Notes under the pieces: model-generated
Seen by the model: the letters and a program-made list of their open reading frames with translations, nothing else
Database searches by the model: none
Told to the model about the DNA's origin: nothing
Assembly: GCA_035561355.1 (NCBI GenBank)
Contig: DATMXS010000257.1
Location: forward strand, 1 to 36,002
DNA: 36,002 bases
Source: DATMXS01 sp035561355
GTDB lineage: Bacteria > Acidobacteriota > Terriglobia > Bryobacterales > Bryobacteraceae
Reading direction: 5' to 3'
Part shown: positions 1-8,545 of the stretch, piece after piece
Position numbering within the stretch: position 1 is the stretch's first letter
Layout of the letters: every line of letters starts with the position of its first letter
Position numbers and translations under genes: made by a program

Positions 1-181
1 CAACCATACGCAGTTCAATGGCATCAACAGCACACTGCGCTTCTCCGGCCTGACGAATCCGAGTATCACGAATCTACCGTACGACTCGACCGGAAAGCTC
101 GCCAACATGAACGGGTTCGGCACCGTGAGTGGTGTCGAATCGCCTCGTATTGTGCAGCTCGTAATGAAAGTGGAGTTCTAG
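1..181 (+). CDS. C-terminal end of a TonB-dependent receptor (Oar-like), partial
   Basis: The gene enters from outside the window; the frame begins at base 2 and ends at the TAG at 179-181, giving the last 59 residues. The tail reads GFGTVSGVESPRIVQLVMKVEF-stop in two parts: a Gly/Phe-rich stretch, then the SPRIVQL segment and a final alternating strand ending in Phe. A terminal aromatic residue on an amphipathic strand is the usual outer-membrane beta-barrel signal. This ending is characteristic of the very large acidobacterial TonB-dependent receptors with an N-terminal carboxypeptidase-regulatory-like domain. Such proteins take up oligomers or chelates across the outer membrane. The substrate cannot be told from this fragment. 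The family call is from recognition of the C-terminal motif only. Confidence 0.7.
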   Translation, partial: NHTQFNGINSTLRFSGLTNPSITNLPYDSTGKLANMNGFGTVSGVESPRIVQLVMKVEF

Positions 182-203
182 TTCGCAGCGGTTCGCAACG
201 ACA

Positions 204-246
204 CGGCGGCACCCTGGGGTTGCCCGGTATGCCGCCGCATGTTTTT
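204..246 (+). terminator. Rho-independent terminator after the TonB receptor
   Basis: A perfect 8-bp stem (CGGCGGCA at 204-211 with TGCCGCCG at 230-237) encloses an 18-base loop. It is followed after four bases by TTTTT at 242-246. It lies 23 bases after the receptor stop codon and before the next start at 267. The loop is long and the T run is slightly displaced, so efficiency is uncertain. Confidence 0.55.
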
Positions 247-266
247 ATGGCGGCGATGGGGACAGC

Positions 267-1424
267 ATGTTGACGAGGCGATGCGGCAGGGCACCTCGGT
301 TTGCAGCGTTGGTGTTGGCCTTAGGTAGGACCCTGTTCGCCCAGAGTACCGGCGAGGACCTGGAAGATCAGGCGGAGCGAATGGCTGCCGCCGGCAACTA
401 TCAGGCGGCGGTTAAGCTCTATCAGTCGCTCACGGCGCAGAACCCCCGTTCCGCGGCGATTCTCGTCAATCTCGGGGTGGTGTACGCGAAGCTCGGTCAG
501 TTCTCGCTCGCCGCAAAGGCGTATCGGAAGGCGCTCAACATCGATCCGGCATCGCAGCCGGCGCTGATCAACCTTGGCCTCGCGGAGTTCAAGGCCGGGA
601 GGTTCGGCTCTGCAGTGACGCCGCTTGAGAACGCCTTAAGGCAAGAACCGGAGAACCGCCAGGCCCAGACTCTCCTGGCCATGAGCCGATTCAGCCTGCG
701 GCAGTTTGCCTCCGCCAGCCGGAGTTTCGAGATTCTATTCAAAGCCGACCCGGGGAACACGATGCTTCAGTATCTGCTGGGTGAATGCTATTTCCGCTCC
801 CACCAGCAGGAACGCCTTGAAGCCTATCTCGAGGAACTCGATAAGCGCTTTCCCGGTTCGGCAGCCCTGCACATGTTGGCCGGCGAAGCGTATGACCGCC
901 TGAACCGTACGGGAGAGGCGATTCACGAATTCAACTTGGCAAAGAAGGCTGCCCCGTTCCTGCCCAGGATTCACTTCTATCTCGGATATTTGTACTGGGA
1001 GATAAGGGAATACGACGACGCTGCTGTGGAATTCACCGCGGAACGCGCCAGTCCGACCGGAGAGCGCGCGCAAGCCGAGGGCTATTTGGGTGATATCGCG
1101 ATGCGGAACGGTGATACTGAAAAGGCGGAACTGCTTCTCAAGAGCGCACTTCGCAACGACGACCGCGTGCATATCGCGCACCTCGACTTGGGGATCATCT
1201 ATGCAGAGCAGAACAGGTGGGCGGATGCGCAGCACGAATTGGAAGCGGCGATTGCACTGGCCCCCGATCGAGTGAATGCATACTACCGTCTCGCGCAGGT
1301 CTACCGCGCCCAGGGCAAGTCGGAATTACAGAAGCAGATGTTGAGCAAGGTCAAGAATATCAATGAGGCGAGACGTCTTTCCGTCGAGAGCGTGCTACGG
1401 GACTCTCCACTGGATCTCAGGTAG
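267..1424 (+). CDS. Secreted tetratricopeptide-repeat protein
   Basis: This 385-residue protein has a basic N-terminus (MLTRRCGR) and a hydrophobic stretch ending near Ala-Gln-Ser at about residue 27, which fits a signal peptide. From about residue 35 to 370 it is built of roughly ten TPR units, with typical spacing of Gly/Ala and aromatic positions, for example NLGVVYAKLGQF and ALINLGLAEFKAGRF. TPR arrays are protein-binding scaffolds and no catalytic domain is visible. The ATG at 267 follows a GGGG-containing Shine-Dalgarno sequence at good spacing. It lies between a TonB receptor and a glycosidase, a neighbourhood often seen for secreted TPR proteins in Acidobacteria. A role in an envelope assembly or uptake complex is inference. 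Confidence 0.85.
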   Translation: MLTRRCGRAPRFAALVLALGRTLFAQSTGEDLEDQAERMAAAGNYQAAVKLYQSLTAQNPRSAAILVNLGVVYAKLGQFSLAAKAYRKALNIDPASQPALINLGLAEFKAGRFGSAVTPLENALRQEPENRQAQTLLAMSRFSLRQFASASRSFEILFKADPGNTMLQYLLGECYFRSHQQERLEAYLEELDKRFPGSAALHMLAGEAYDRLNRTGEAIHEFNLAKKAAPFLPRIHFYLGYLYWEIREYDDAAVEFTAERASPTGERAQAEGYLGDIAMRNGDTEKAELLLKSALRNDDRVHIAHLDLGIIYAEQNRWADAQHELEAAIALAPDRVNAYYRLAQVYRAQGKSELQKQMLSKVKNINEARRLSVESVLRDSPLDLR

Positions 1425-1510
1425 GGACGACGTCGCTGTGCTTCTGTCGACCGTCCGTGCCGGGGTTAAGTCGCCATTCTTTTGAGAACGCAACCTGGAC
1501 TGTCTGGAAT

Positions 1511-2908
1511 ATGAATCGACGCGATCTTCTGAAACTCAGTGCCCTTCTCCCCTCGATTGGCCACACGCAGGAACGCACGGTCTCCATGCGGCTGGCTTTC
1601 GACCGCAGCCTGGGACCGGCCCGGATGGAGCGCATCGGGCTCGGGCAGGGCGGTCTTTCCGTCGAACCGATGTGGGATGATCGCGCGAAAGAAATTCGCG
1701 CCTTGCGGCCGGCAATGATCCGCTTGTTCGTGCAGGAATACTTCGACCTGCTGCCAACTCCCGGCCGCTATCATTTCGATGCGCTGGACCGTTCGGTAGA
1801 TCTCATTCGTAGTACGGGAGCAACGCCACTGTTGAGCATCGCGATCAAGCCAAAGGTGCTCTTCCCTCAGGTGGATCAGAATATTGTCGAGCCGAAGGAC
1901 TACGCTGCGTGGGAAGAATTGATCTACCGCACCGTCCGGCACTACAAGGAGCGGGGTTCGGAGGTCGGCTATTGGGAGGTGGCCAACGAACCGGATATCG
2001 GCGAGGATGGCGGCTGTCCGTATCGATTCAAGCCCGACAGTTACGTCCGGTACTACGAGCACACCGTACGCGCTGTGAGGCGTGCCGATCCTCGGGCGCG
2101 TGTCGGGGGCCCCGCGCTCGCGAATGTGCGGTCCGCGATAATGCCTGCGCTCCTCGATGCCTGCCAGTCACGCGGCATACCCATAGACTTCGTCTCCTGG
2201 CACATCTACAGCAGCGAGCCGCGCCGGATTCGCGAAACGATCGAATACGCCAAGGAACTGGTCCGCAAGTTTCCCTCGCTCGAGTTGGAGACTCACCTGA
2301 ACGAGTGGAACATGTCTCTGAGCAATCCCGTGCTCGATCCCCGTTTCCAGCCCTGCTACGTGGCGGAGACCGCGTGGCAGATGAAGGATGCAGGTCTTGA
2401 TTGGTCGTGCTATTACCACATCCGCGATTACTACGTCGATCGTGAGCAATTCGCGCGTTTCATGTCGCCGAAAGGAGCGGCATTTATGGCGCGCTGGTGG
2501 AATCGCATGCCGCAGTTCGACGGATTGTTCGATTATCAGAACACAGTCAGGCCCGCTTACTGGACCTTTAAGCTTCTGTCGCGCCTTACCGGCGAACGCT
2601 TCGAAGCCAAATCGCGTGATGGCGCGGTGCATGGCTTTCTGACGTGGGATCCCGCTTACGAACTCTACAACCTGCTGATCTGGAATTTCTCGCCTTCACC
2701 CGCGCAGGTGGAAATCGCATGGAGCGGCTTACCCTACAATGCGATGGCAAAGCGGGTCAGCCTCGACGCAGAGACCGGCAGCAACGTTGAGAATGAGCGG
2801 CTGCGCCCACGGCCGCCGCTGAAAATGACCGCCGGGGCGGGACGGGGCGCGGCGCAGCTTGGACCCTACGGGATCGAGTTTTGGTATGTCGAGAAGTTGG
2901 GGCGATAA
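1511..2908 (+). CDS. GH39-type glycoside hydrolase (beta-xylosidase-like)
   Basis: A TIM-barrel glycosidase of 465 residues from the ATG at 1511. I prefer this start to the one 18 codons upstream because it begins MNRRDLLKL, a twin-arginine-like export sequence. The acid/base signature is WEVANEP with Glu160; the second conserved glutamate lies in THLNEWN at Glu265 and fits the nucleophile. Order and spacing match family GH39 (beta-xylosidases and alpha-L-iduronidases). A beta-sandwich-like region follows from about residue 350. The expected reaction is retaining hydrolysis of a non-reducing terminal glycoside, probably xyloside, in the periplasm or outside the cell. The exact substrate is unknown; other clan GH-A activities remain possible. 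Confidence 0.8.
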   Translation: MNRRDLLKLSALLPSIGHTQERTVSMRLAFDRSLGPARMERIGLGQGGLSVEPMWDDRAKEIRALRPAMIRLFVQEYFDLLPTPGRYHFDALDRSVDLIRSTGATPLLSIAIKPKVLFPQVDQNIVEPKDYAAWEELIYRTVRHYKERGSEVGYWEVANEPDIGEDGGCPYRFKPDSYVRYYEHTVRAVRRADPRARVGGPALANVRSAIMPALLDACQSRGIPIDFVSWHIYSSEPRRIRETIEYAKELVRKFPSLELETHLNEWNMSLSNPVLDPRFQPCYVAETAWQMKDAGLDWSCYYHIRDYYVDREQFARFMSPKGAAFMARWWNRMPQFDGLFDYQNTVRPAYWTFKLLSRLTGERFEAKSRDGAVHGFLTWDPAYELYNLLIWNFSPSPAQVEIAWSGLPYNAMAKRVSLDAETGSNVENERLRPRPPLKMTAGAGRGAAQLGPYGIEFWYVEKLGR

Positions 2909-3331
2909 ATTGGTTGCGAGCCGCGGCTACCCCACTTTCCGCCATTCGGCTCCCCCAGGGTTCGCGCATCGGGATGCCATCATCTTCTCCGCGCGCTCGT
3001 GACCGATGATTCGTTTCCTTCTTCGGGTCCCAACGCATAGTGCGCCCGGTGCGAGCAGATGTCGGAGACGTGAGTGATCAAGTCCGGTTTACGCATCGCC
3101 GCTCTCGGACACAACGTCTCCGCGTGAGGCCAAAGAGAGAGGCTGTCTGCTGTGCTCCAATGCTGCTCCATTAAGCGGAGCCCTGGAGCAAGCCGCTGAA
3201 AACAGGTGCGATTCCGTAATTCTCTGTAGACGCCGTAGACGCCACTTTGTCTGTTTTCAATCTACGGTCGATTTCCCAAGCTGGACGTCGCACGATCAGT
3301 GAAGTCCGCATACCGACACCCGTCTCGGCCG
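2909..3331 (+). other. Convergent intergenic region without a supported gene
   Basis: This 423-base gap lies between the 3' ends of the glycosidase (+) and the serine hydrolase (-). Short reading frames in it lack recognisable protein character. It contains a small inverted repeat, TGCTCCA at 3164-3170 with TGGAGCA at 3184-3190, which could end transcription although it has no T tract. It also holds a tandem 9-mer listed separately. I see no tRNA or known RNA. Confidence 0.6.
3226..3243 (+). repeat. Tandem 9-bp repeat, two copies
   Basis: The unit GTAGACGCC occurs twice without a spacer in the convergent intergenic region. It is short and probably of no functional weight. Confidence 0.8.
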
Positions 3332-5131
3332 TCACCTCCCCCCGCTCACTCGTATCAGCACGCCCTCCTGCGTCAGACTGCCGCCCACTGCCACCACTAA
3401 TGGCACGTCGCCATCAATGCCGTGTGGCACAGCGACGTTCACCTGGTATAGGCCCGCTGACGAGAGTGCGGCTTCAGCATCTACCCAAATCGTCCCGAAG
3501 CGGACGCGCACCGGTTGCGTTACCCGGCAGGGCGCCTGCTCGCAGGCTGCTGTGATTCGTCCTGACGGCGTTTCGGGCGCGGTGCGGCCGAACCCGGTCC
3601 CGTACAGCAGTACGATCTCGCCCGAGGCGGCGGGACTCGGCGGGCATTCCTGCCCTGCGCACTCCGGCCATAGATCAGAGGGCCCCAGTAGCCGGAAGTC
3701 GGCATGCCGCGCCGCCACGTACGGCGAGGGCATGTATTGGAACAATGCCGGTGCGGCCAGCCGCTGCTCCACCTGGAACGCATTGCTCGTGAATCCACCC
3801 CGGACTACCTGGACATCGACCGGTCCCTCCACTGCCGAGTCCGGCGCCTGTGCGTTGATCTGGTGTGGGCTTACGTACTGCACGAAAGCCGGCTTTCCCC
3901 CCACCAGTACGCGTACGCCATCAAGCGATTCCGGCAGCCGGCTCGCCACAATTTCGGAGTTGCGCCACAACCGTGCATCGGCAGCCAGGTTCTCGCCCAT
4001 CACGCTGAACCAGCTTCCCGGCGCGACCGCCGGCCGCCAACTCGCGCCATTTACGACCGCCGCGACCACTGGACGCGTGGCAGTGCCTACGGTGGAAGAT
4101 CCGTTGTCCACGACAGCGGCGGCCATCATGTCGATCACCTTCTCAGGGATCTTGCCGCCATCCATGGTCTCCGCACTGTTTACGGAGGCGAGCACCAGAT
4201 CGTACTCCGGAATGATATGCATGCTCGTTCCGTACGCCCCCGATGCCGACGTTCCTATCACGCTTGAACCGGATCCGTCGCGTCCCTTCTGGCCATGCGG
4301 CAGCCAGAACCCGTACGAGTAACTTCCCGGCAGCTTGACGGTCGCGTCTTCCTGATTGTCCACCTGACCTGTTCCGGAGCCTCCCTGACTGGCCGAATCG
4401 GGAATCTGGCTGGCGTATAGCGAATCCACGTACGCAGCCGGCAGCAGTTGTTCGCCGTTCCAGTTTCCGCCGCGCAGCACCAGGTAGCCGACGCGCGCGA
4501 GATCGCGGGTGCTCATGACGAACCCGCCGCCTCCCCAACCGCTCACGCTGCCCACCATGCTCATCGGGTCCTGCGCACCGAGCTTGCTCAGGAACGCTTC
4601 CCTCAATGCGTCCACCTCGTCCTTCCCCGGGAAGAACGTCGCGAACATATAGTTGCCATAGTGAATTGCGCCGCTGTTGCTGTAGGCGTAGTGATGGCCG
4701 GGACTGTGTGGCTCCAGCCTGAAATCGGCGGTCATAGTCAGGAAGTGGCGGAACGAAGCAGGCGGCGGCTCGGGATGCGCCGATCCGGGCACGATCATGT
4801 CCAGCGTGATCAGGTTCCGCTGCAGGAGCGTCCCGGCGAGTACTGACAGCAGGGACTTACTCGCGGAATATATCGGTCCGGACCGGGCGATGTCGCCCTT
4901 GCTTCCGATGATCTTGCCATGCCGGACCACAATCGCCCGGTCTGGCATACCCGCCAGCGCGTCCGCAAACTTCACCGGGTCCATGCCCTCGGCTTCCGGC
5001 GTGGAGACGTCCCATTCGGCCCCGGGATACACGGCAGAAGACACCTGTGCCCGCGTTCGAAATATCGGAGCGGCAACGATGCCGGCTACCATAAACGCGC
5101 ACACAAGGATGCGCCGCGATGTCAGCTTCAT
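3332..5131 (-). CDS. Class C beta-lactamase-like serine hydrolase with TIGR03437 C-terminal domain
   Basis: This 599-residue protein starts at the ATG at 5131, preceded by a GAGGGG Shine-Dalgarno sequence; the frame extends 25 codons upstream but without export character. An N-terminal basic and hydrophobic segment (MKLTSRRILV onwards) ends near Arg-Ala-Gln at about residue 29, a likely signal peptide. The beta-lactamase/penicillin-binding fold covers about 35-340: the SxxK motif is Ser89-Ala-Ser-Lys92 and the second motif is Tyr150-Ser-Asn152. From about residue 355 to the end is the Solibacter C-terminal domain TIGR03437, seen in VVNGASW, PGSWFSVMGENLA and a late GxxPLVVAVGG strand. Serine hydrolases of this type include esterases, D-aminopeptidases and carboxypeptidases; substrate is undetermined. 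The TIGR03437 domain has no established role and probably acts in surface attachment. Confidence 0.88.
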   Translation of the reverse strand: MKLTSRRILVCAFMVAGIVAAPIFRTRAQVSSAVYPGAEWDVSTPEAEGMDPVKFADALAGMPDRAIVVRHGKIIGSKGDIARSGPIYSASKSLLSVLAGTLLQRNLITLDMIVPGSAHPEPPPASFRHFLTMTADFRLEPHSPGHHYAYSNSGAIHYGNYMFATFFPGKDEVDALREAFLSKLGAQDPMSMVGSVSGWGGGGFVMSTRDLARVGYLVLRGGNWNGEQLLPAAYVDSLYASQIPDSASQGGSGTGQVDNQEDATVKLPGSYSYGFWLPHGQKGRDGSGSSVIGTSASGAYGTSMHIIPEYDLVLASVNSAETMDGGKIPEKVIDMMAAAVVDNGSSTVGTATRPVVAAVVNGASWRPAVAPGSWFSVMGENLAADARLWRNSEIVASRLPESLDGVRVLVGGKPAFVQYVSPHQINAQAPDSAVEGPVDVQVVRGGFTSNAFQVEQRLAAPALFQYMPSPYVAARHADFRLLGPSDLWPECAGQECPPSPAASGEIVLLYGTGFGRTAPETPSGRITAACEQAPCRVTQPVRVRFGTIWVDAEAALSSAGLYQVNVAVPHGIDGDVPLVVAVGGSLTQEGVLIRVSGGR

Positions 5132-5230
5132 AGCACCCCTCTGCGCCGGAATCCCGGCATCTACATTGATGCTTTCAGAATAAGCTGCGTTAGCAGTGTC
5201 CGGCAACCAGAGGGCTAATCCGAGTCCAGC

Positions 5231-7132
5231 CTAGGAGTAACAACGCACTTCGAAGATACGCGCGAAATCGTCGCCGTTCGTGGCTTTCACGTGCACTCGC
5301 AGTGCCTTTGTTGCGATCGAATTGAAGCGATGTCTTCTCAAGCGCTGGTGATTGTTAGCCTCGCGCACAAGCTCAGTGGAGTCGGCCGTGATCACGTAAT
5401 CGCGAACGGTCTCCGGCTGCGGCGCCCTCACAATGCCGCGGTTGATCCCGTCCTGGGCCGAGAGCGTCAGTTCGCGTTGGAAGCCGCTGTCGAAGGTGAG
5501 CTGGATCTCTCGAATACTCTGCGGCTCGTCCCATTGGAGCTCGATCCACGCTCCTTCGGACGTCAGCCGGGTTGTCCACTGGTGCACCTGGCCGCCCGGA
5601 ACATCGCGCGTGAATCCGTCGATGATCCGCCCTGCTGAATCTGCATCGCCAGATGCCGTCACCCGGGCCTTCCGCGCCAGGTCGAGCGGATCCTGGTTCT
5701 TCATCCCCCGGATCGACTGGTCATCGCGCAGCAGTGTTTGCTGGAGCGCCCGCAACCGGGGCTTCTCCTCGTGCAACTGGCGCGGCGTGATCCCGGCCTG
5801 CGTGCAGATGGCCGCGGCCGTTCCAGCCGCCTGTCCTACAACCGCGCACGTCCCCATTACACGCGTCGAGGTGAACGCGGCGTGGGTGGCGCTGATGTTA
5901 CGCCCGGCCATCATCAGGTTTGCGATGTTGCGGCTGTAGAGTGCCCGCAGCGGCAGGTTGAAAACCTCCGGCGTTCGCAGGACGGTGTTGGGCGGCAGGT
6001 CCGGCCGGTCGAACCCTCCGGGAGGATGGTCGTCCATGGGCCAGCCGCCGATGCCCACGGCATCCTCGAATTCGCCTTTCATCAGATCGTTCTCGGTGAC
6101 GATAACGTCGCCCATCAGCCTGCGGCTGCCGCGCCTGCCGGGCATCATGCCCATCCAATCCATCGCCCAGTTCGCAGCCTCCGGGAACTCGCCGCTGTTC
6201 TTGATGTAATCCCAGACGCCCATCACGATCGCGAGCAGTTCGAAGCGGATCCGCTCGTTATCGCGGATCGTATCGAGATTTCCGCCCCACTCGACCCACC
6301 AATAGCCGTATTCCCAAGACGTGATCTTCCGGAACCTGAGTTGTTCGCTCGTGATCTTGCGCGCCCACACGGGCGGCGTGAAGGGCATCGGCTTATGGTG
6401 CAAACGGGAGGTGAACAGGACGCTCGAACCCAGGGTCTCTTTGTCCGCCTTTTCGGGCGCGAGCGACTCGTTGAACTCGGACCGTGCCTCACGCCCCGTG
6501 CGCATTTGGGCGCCGGCCTCCAGCGCAAGCCGGCTGTCTCCGGTGCAGTCCAGGTAAAGCTTTGCGCCTATGCGGTACAGGTGCTCGCTGCGGTCGCATC
6601 GCGCCATCACGCTGGTGATGCGGCTACGGCGCGTCTCCGCCGCGTACAGCGTGGTCTCGAGCAGCAACGTGATGTTCTGTTCGCTCGCCACCTTGTCGTA
6701 GAGCAGCATGTCCCATAATTCGAACGAGCGCTGTGGGTTGTTCGCAGCGTCATCCAGGCGAAACTCCTCGAGCAGGCCGCCCTCGCGCCACCCTGGCCGC
6801 CCCTTGTGGGAATTCGCTCCCACGATGTGCATCTTCACTTCGCTCGAAGCGTTGCCCCCCAACCGCGACCGGTCCTGCACCAGGACCACCTTCGCGCCGT
6901 GCCGCGCGGCGGCTACCGCTGCGCAGACGCCTGCCATTCCTCCGCCCGCGACGAGCACGTCGCAGTTGAGCTCAACCAAGGTCATGTGCGGCTCCGGCGA
7001 GGTGCGGCGGGCTCTGCCGGGAGGCGGAGCGATGCGGGCGAAAGAGCCCCGGATGGCATCCGGCGGAAGGTCACCCGCGAAGACAGCGAGCGAGTAAGGT
7101 CTGAGCCCAACGAAAAAATCGCGGCGGTTCAC
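5231..7132 (-). CDS. Secreted FAD-dependent oxidoreductase with C-terminal discoidin-like domain
   Basis: This 633-residue protein starts at a GTG at 7132 and opens MNRRDFFVGL, a twin-arginine-like sequence that would export a folded, FAD-loaded enzyme. The dinucleotide-binding motif VAGGGMAGVCAAVAAA lies at 61-76 and is followed by LGGNASSEVKMH. This arrangement is typical of the FAD_oxidored family (PF12831), found in many Acidobacteria and Planctomycetes beside glycan-degrading genes. A second FAD-contact segment, NLMMAGRNISATHAAFTSTRVMGTCAVVGQAAG, is present in pieces around residues 400-430. From about residue 480 to the end, a region beginning ARVTASGDADSAGRIIDGFTR and containing WIELQWDEP resembles an F5/8 type C (discoidin) carbohydrate-binding domain. 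The electron donor is unknown; oxidation of a sugar is plausible inference. It lies 99 bases downstream of the serine hydrolase start region, same strand. Confidence 0.85.
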   Translation of the reverse strand: MNRRDFFVGLRPYSLAVFAGDLPPDAIRGSFARIAPPPGRARRTSPEPHMTLVELNCDVLVAGGGMAGVCAAVAAARHGAKVVLVQDRSRLGGNASSEVKMHIVGANSHKGRPGWREGGLLEEFRLDDAANNPQRSFELWDMLLYDKVASEQNITLLLETTLYAAETRRSRITSVMARCDRSEHLYRIGAKLYLDCTGDSRLALEAGAQMRTGREARSEFNESLAPEKADKETLGSSVLFTSRLHHKPMPFTPPVWARKITSEQLRFRKITSWEYGYWWVEWGGNLDTIRDNERIRFELLAIVMGVWDYIKNSGEFPEAANWAMDWMGMMPGRRGSRRLMGDVIVTENDLMKGEFEDAVGIGGWPMDDHPPGGFDRPDLPPNTVLRTPEVFNLPLRALYSRNIANLMMAGRNISATHAAFTSTRVMGTCAVVGQAAGTAAAICTQAGITPRQLHEEKPRLRALQQTLLRDDQSIRGMKNQDPLDLARKARVTASGDADSAGRIIDGFTRDVPGGQVHQWTTRLTSEGAWIELQWDEPQSIREIQLTFDSGFQRELTLSAQDGINRGIVRAPQPETVRDYVITADSTELVREANNHQRLRRHRFNSIATKALRVHVKATNGDDFARIFEVRCYS

Positions 7133-7142
7133 ATCGTCTATG

Positions 7143-7481
7143 CTACTGTTTCTTCTTCACGGCGGGCGCCGGCTTCGGCTTCGGATTCCAGAACTCGGGG
7201 GCATCATGTTGCTGCGCTCCGGCACCACACGCATGATCGACGAGTCGGTTTCGAGAACCGTCTCGCGCATGTCCCTGGCGTACTGTTCGTACCCTTCTTC
7301 GCCCAACAGCTCACGCACGGGTTTCGTGGCGTCGAAGCCCGCGAACGAGTCCAGGATGCGGGTGAGATAGAAAGTCCCGCCCGGGCCGCCGAATATCGTT
7401 TGCGACGAACAGGTTGCGGTCGCGCGCGGTCCGCTCCAGTGCGTCTTTCACCTTCGTCACGGTGGCGAAACGGCTTCCGTT
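7143..7481 (-). pseudogene. 3' remnant of an unidentified gene with two compensating frameshifts
   Basis: Coding character runs on the minus strand through this gap but changes frame twice. One frame reads ATVTKVKDALERTARDRNLF from about 7467 down to 7400. A second frame carries GGPGGTFYLTRILDSF, GFDATKPVRELLGEEGYEQY and SSIMRVVPERSNMM down to about 7202. The first frame then resumes with PEFWNPKPKPAPAVKKKQ and the stop at 7145-7143. The second shift sits in a run of five C on the minus strand, where six would restore MMPPEFW. Upstream the first frame is closed by a stop at 7484-7482 and the 5' part of the gene is absent. I do not recognise the family. It may be a decayed gene or partly a homopolymer sequencing artefact. 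Confidence 0.6.
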
Positions 7482-7525
7482 CTAGTTAAATTTCGGAGTA
7501 TCCTTAGGGCGAACGCGCCGTCCCT

Positions 7526-8545
7526 ATGACCAATTCCAGCCGGGCCGTAGTCCTTGCCTTTGTAATCGCGGTTTCGCTCTACGTCGCCTACATCCTGCGG
7601 GACTCGTTGATGCTCATCTATGTCAGCGTTGTGTTCGCTGTCGTACTGAGCCCGGGCGTGGACGCGGTCATGCGTCTCAAGATCCGCAAATGGAGCCCTG
7701 GGCGCGGCTCGGCCGTCATGATCATCATTGGCGGCGCCGTCGTTGCTCTGATCGGCTTTTTCGCGATTGCGCTGCCGCCGATCATTTCCGATTTTGAAGC
7801 TCTCGCGGCAGACCTGCCGAACAAGATCGCTGCCTGGCGCGAGTGGGTGCAGGCATTGCCGTTCGGCATCGGAACGCAACTCAAGTTCGAGAACTTCGAG
7901 AAGTACATCGGAGGCATAATCGGAGGAGCTTCGGGGCTGATCGCAAGCACGTTCGGCATTTTGAGCACGCTCATCACAGCCCTCTTGCTGACCGCGTACT
8001 TCATCCTTGATGGCGACCGCGTGTTCCGGTGGTCGATGGACCTGCTGAGCGACCCGACGCGCGAGCGCCTGGAACCCGCCCTCGTCCGGGCCGCGGGAGG
8101 GATGCGCAAGTGGCTGGTCGGGCAGGGCATGCTGATGCTGATCCTCGGCAGCGCCAGCGCCATCGTCTTCGGAATCTTGCGGGTGCGGTACTTCTATGTG
8201 CTCGCGGTCCTTACCGGTGTCGGAAACATCGTGCCGCTACTCGGCCCGATTATCACGGTCGGCATTGCGGCACTCGTCGCCGCCGTCGATTCCTGGGGCA
8301 AGCTGGTCGGTGTGCTGATCTTCTACCTGGTTTACCAGCAGGTGGAGAACGCTTATCTCACGCCGAAGATCATGCAGGCGCAGGTAGAGATGTCGTCGGT
8401 CGCCATCCTGATCGCCCTGATCATCGGCGGCGAACTCGCGGGCGTCGCGGGCGCACTCGTGGCGGTTCCCACCGCTGTGCTCGTTTCGTCGCTCGTCGAG
8501 GAATACATCGTACGCAAGCGCACATCCTCTATTCGAGGCTCATAA
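7526..8545 (+). CDS. AI-2E family transporter-like integral membrane protein
   Basis: This 339-residue protein is of normal family length (PF01594, the PerM/YdiK/TqsA group). Two hydrophobic segments start it (VVLAFVIAVSLYVAYIL and LMLIYVSVVFAVVLSPGV), followed by a third from about 70 to 90 (SAVMIIIGGAVVALIGFFAI). A soluble-looking central stretch covers about 95-145, and four to five hydrophobic segments complete it, including NIVPLLGPIITVGIAALVAA. A family-like C-terminal stretch reads YQQVENAYLTPKIM. Members export small molecules such as autoinducer 2 or act as Na+/H+ antiporters; the substrate here is unknown. The upstream AT-rich stretch at 7480-7505 probably holds its promoter. Its last 17 bases overlap the 3' end of the convergent peptidase gene. 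Confidence 0.88.
   Translation: MTNSSRAVVLAFVIAVSLYVAYILRDSLMLIYVSVVFAVVLSPGVDAVMRLKIRKWSPGRGSAVMIIIGGAVVALIGFFAIALPPIISDFEALAADLPNKIAAWREWVQALPFGIGTQLKFENFEKYIGGIIGGASGLIASTFGILSTLITALLLTAYFILDGDRVFRWSMDLLSDPTRERLEPALVRAAGGMRKWLVGQGMLMLILGSASAIVFGILRVRYFYVLAVLTGVGNIVPLLGPIITVGIAALVAAVDSWGKLVGVLIFYLVYQQVENAYLTPKIMQAQVEMSSVAILIALIIGGELAGVAGALVAVPTAVLVSSLVEEYIVRKRTSSIRGS

Noticed and set aside
3200..3225. T-arm-like sequence (AGGTGCGATTCC) suggesting a tRNA
   Set aside because: The flanking bases do not form the five-pair T stem, and no acceptor or anticodon arm can be laid out around it.
7140..7370. Plus-strand reading frame of 76 codons
   Set aside because: It is antisense to the remnant whose minus-strand frames have clear protein character; the plus-strand product is Arg-rich and without domains.
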